From: Betaproteobacteria bacterium
GTDB taxonomy: Bacteria > Pseudomonadota > Gammaproteobacteria > Burkholderiales > SG8-41
Reading direction: 5' to 3'
Assembly (NCBI GenBank): GCA_028292435.1
Contig: JAQGMI010000072.1
Span: 1 to 64,000, forward strand
Length of the DNA: 64,000 nt
The position numbers were made by a program, and so were the translations under genes. The notes under the pieces are model-generated. The model saw only the letters and a list, made by a program, of their open reading frames with translations, searched no databases and was not told where the DNA came from. Below, piece after piece: positions 62,534 through 64,000 of the stretch (positions within the stretch are counted from its first letter, which is position 1; each line of letters starts with the position of its first letter).

Positions 62534-63070
62534 TTATTTGGCGGCCGCTGGCGTGTCGGCGGGCGGCTTTGCGGCAGGTTTGGCGCCGGGCACAACAGCG
62601 CTCGGATATCCCGCCGCATCGAGCGCCGTATCGTAATCGGAGGCGAGATAACCTTTGAGCGTTTTTAATTGCCCGACCTGGAGTAACGGCACTTCCAACG
62701 CGCCGCCCGCGGCTTTTTTGAAGTCTTCCTGCTCCTGCGCGGTGGCCGGTTTTGCCGGATTTTTATCGGCGTATGGCACGCCCCGCTTGTCGAGATGTGA
62801 GCGCGCGCTCTTGCAGGGATCGCCGCAATCGGGCGTCGAATACAAAGTGACGGGAAAGTTTTTTGCTGCAACCTGCACGCTGTAAGGCGCATCGCTCGCC
62901 GGCGCCGCTTTATTGTCGCCCAATCTTTTCGGCTCGACCTTCCGGATGTTGGGCGGCGGCGGATACGGCGTGTAGTTGACGGTGCCTTTGTCGTCTACCC
63001 AACGGTACATTTCCGCGCCGTGGGCGACCGCGGCAACGGACATCAGAATTACGGCGATTTTATATTTCAT
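62534..63070 (-). CDS. DUF4124-glutaredoxin domain protein
   Basis: 178 aa. Signal peptide to about residue 19 ('MKYKIAVILMSVAAVAHG'), DUF4124 'EMYRWVDDKGTVNYTPYPPP', then a glutaredoxin-like domain starting 'FPVTLYSTPDCGDPCKSARS' and ending 'VPLLQVGQLKTLKGY', and a Pro/Ala-rich tail. The active site reads CGDPC (C-x3-C) rather than CxxC. GGGAGG lies upstream of ATG 63070. Probably periplasmic; redox partner unknown. Confidence 0.87.
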   Translation of the reverse strand: MKYKIAVILMSVAAVAHGAEMYRWVDDKGTVNYTPYPPPPNIRKVEPKRLGDNKAAPASDAPYSVQVAAKNFPVTLYSTPDCGDPCKSARSHLDKRGVPYADKNPAKPATAQEQEDFKKAAGGALEVPLLQVGQLKTLKGYLASDYDTALDAAGYPSAVVPGAKPAAKPPADTPAAAK

Positions 63071-63141
63071 GATGCGACGCCTCCCTTCACATGACGACAA
63101 CTTTTATAGCACAAGCCCCGTATTCGGGGTAGCGCAGCCGG

Positions 63142-64000
63142 TCACGCAGCGGCCGCGGACGCCATCATGCCATTGTGTCTCAGCAACGCATCAATGCTCG
63201 GCGGACGTCCGCGAAATGCAACGAACGAATCGAGCGCGGGACGGCTGCCACCGACGGCGAGGATTTCATCGCGAAACCGGCGGCCCGTCTCGGCATCAAA
63301 CACGCCGCGCTCTTCGAACAGGCTGAACGCATCGGCGGACAACACTTCGGCCCATTTATAACTGTAATAGCCGGCCGCATAGCCGCCGGCGAAGATGTGC
63401 GAAAAGCTTTGCGCAAATCGATTGAACGGCGGCGGAACGATGACGGCCACCTGCCGGCGCACGTCGTCGAGAAGGCCTTGCACCGACACGCCGCCCGCGG
63501 GATCGAAGTCGAAGTGCAGATGTAAATCAAACAGCGAAAATTCAATCTGCCGTACCATCTGCATACCGCTCTGGAAATTTTTGGCCGCCAGCATTTTGTC
63601 GAACAGCGAGCGCGGCAGCGCCGCACCGTTGTCTATGTGGTGCGTCAGCGGCAACAGCGCGTCCCATTCCCAGCAGAAATTTTCCATGAACTGGCTCGGC
63701 AATTCGACCGCATCCCATTCGACGCCGTTGATGCCAGCGACGCCGAGTTCGTCGACGCGCGTCAGCAAATGATGCAGCCCGTGGCCAAATTCGTGGAACA
63801 GCGTGATGACTTCGTCGTGCGTGAACAGCGCCGGGCGTTTCTTGCCGTCGACTTCGCCGACCGGGGCGGCGAAATTGCAGTTCAAATAGGCGACGGGCGT
63901 CTGGATACCGCTGCCGGTGCGCCGGCGCGTGATCGCATCATCCATCCACGCACCGCCCCGCTTTGACGGCCGTGCGTACAGGTCGAGGTAAAACTGACCG
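63142..64000 (-). CDS. prlC: Oligopeptidase A, M3 family (5' end outside window)
   Basis: The last 285 or so codons of an M3 thimet-like metallopeptidase. Zinc motif 'LFHEFGHGLHHLL' with the catalytic Glu, then 'DAVELPSQFMENFCWE' containing the third ligand region, and 'FAGGYAAGYYSYKWAEVLSAD' near the C-terminus. The frame stays open to base 64000 ('GQFYLDLYARPSKRGG'), so the gene begins outside. Cytoplasmic degradation of peptides and signal peptides. Confidence 0.93.
   Translation of the reverse strand, partial: GQFYLDLYARPSKRGGAWMDDAITRRRTGSGIQTPVAYLNCNFAAPVGEVDGKKRPALFTHDEVITLFHEFGHGLHHLLTRVDELGVAGINGVEWDAVELPSQFMENFCWEWDALLPLTHHIDNGAALPRSLFDKMLAAKNFQSGMQMVRQIEFSLFDLHLHFDFDPAGGVSVQGLLDDVRRQVAVIVPPPFNRFAQSFSHIFAGGYAAGYYSYKWAEVLSADAFSLFEERGVFDAETGRRFRDEILAVGGSRPALDSFVAFRGRPPSIDALLRHNGMMASAAAA

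Overview
The window looks like part of a betaproteobacterial chromosome, moderately GC-rich (sampled stretches fall mostly around 55-60% G+C). The assignment rests on gene content: an EPS-associated MarR-type regulator, LPS core genes waaC/waaA, a tolC-rhodanese-pcm-thiC block, and a glnA-(DUF4124)-ntrB-ntrC block. The genus cannot be read from the sequence. I saw no insertion sequence, tRNA, rRNA, CRISPR array or phage gene. No gap between genes exceeds 300 bases.

Region A (1-33945, minus strand) is one very long surface-polysaccharide transcription unit, read from about 33.9 kb down past base 1. It opens with a canonical sigma-70 promoter, a perfect 10+10 inverted repeat at the predicted start site, a MarR-family EPS regulator and a NusG/RfaH-type antiterminator. 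Directly after the antiterminator gene the leader carries an exact copy of the enterobacterial ops/JUMPstart core. The payload is a set of sugar modules. (1) Heptose activation (gmhB-, hddA- and hddC-like genes) interleaved with a split miniature thiamine-diphosphate enzyme, a DegT-family enzyme with histidine in place of the catalytic lysine, and an epimerase; this suggests a deoxygenated, branched sugar. (2) An Fe(II)/2-oxoglutarate dioxygenase and two Gfo/Idh oxidoreductases. (3) A complete CMP-legionaminic-acid pathway (legB, legC, legG, legI, neuD/legH-like, ptmE-like, legF) plus the WbpG/HisH/HisF amidotransferase trio that makes acetamidino sugars. (4) A PFTS-motif polysaccharide protein and a PglK/MsbA-like ABC flippase candidate. 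(5) Decorating enzymes: carbamoyltransferase, B12/radical SAM protein, 2H phosphoesterase, putative glycosyltransferase. (6) A coupled cassette of Gfo/Idh, SIS isomerase, SDR, dehydroquinate-synthase-like cyclase, D-2-hydroxyacid dehydrogenase and aminotransferase that could build a carbocyclic or unusual amino component.

Region B (33974-41016) makes common nucleotide sugars: rmlA-rmlB, fcl and gmd (minus), manC (plus), and rmlD-rmlC (minus), giving dTDP-L-rhamnose, GDP-mannose and GDP-L-fucose.

Region C (41157-48601) is LPS core: waaC-waaA (plus), then a minus-strand unit of a GT9-like transferase, a GDP-mannose-dehydratase-like SDR, a fused double methyltransferase, a C-methyltransferase and a small DUF4254-like protein.

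Region D (48715-64000) is mostly housekeeping: fau, tolC, rhodanese, pcm; thiC behind a TPP riboswitch; a DUF2063/DUF692 (MNIO) pair without a visible precursor peptide; uppP; rhodanese; glnA with a textbook NtrC/sigma-54 control region; a DUF4124 protein; ntrB-ntrC; xth; a DUF4124-glutaredoxin protein; and the 3' part of prlC.
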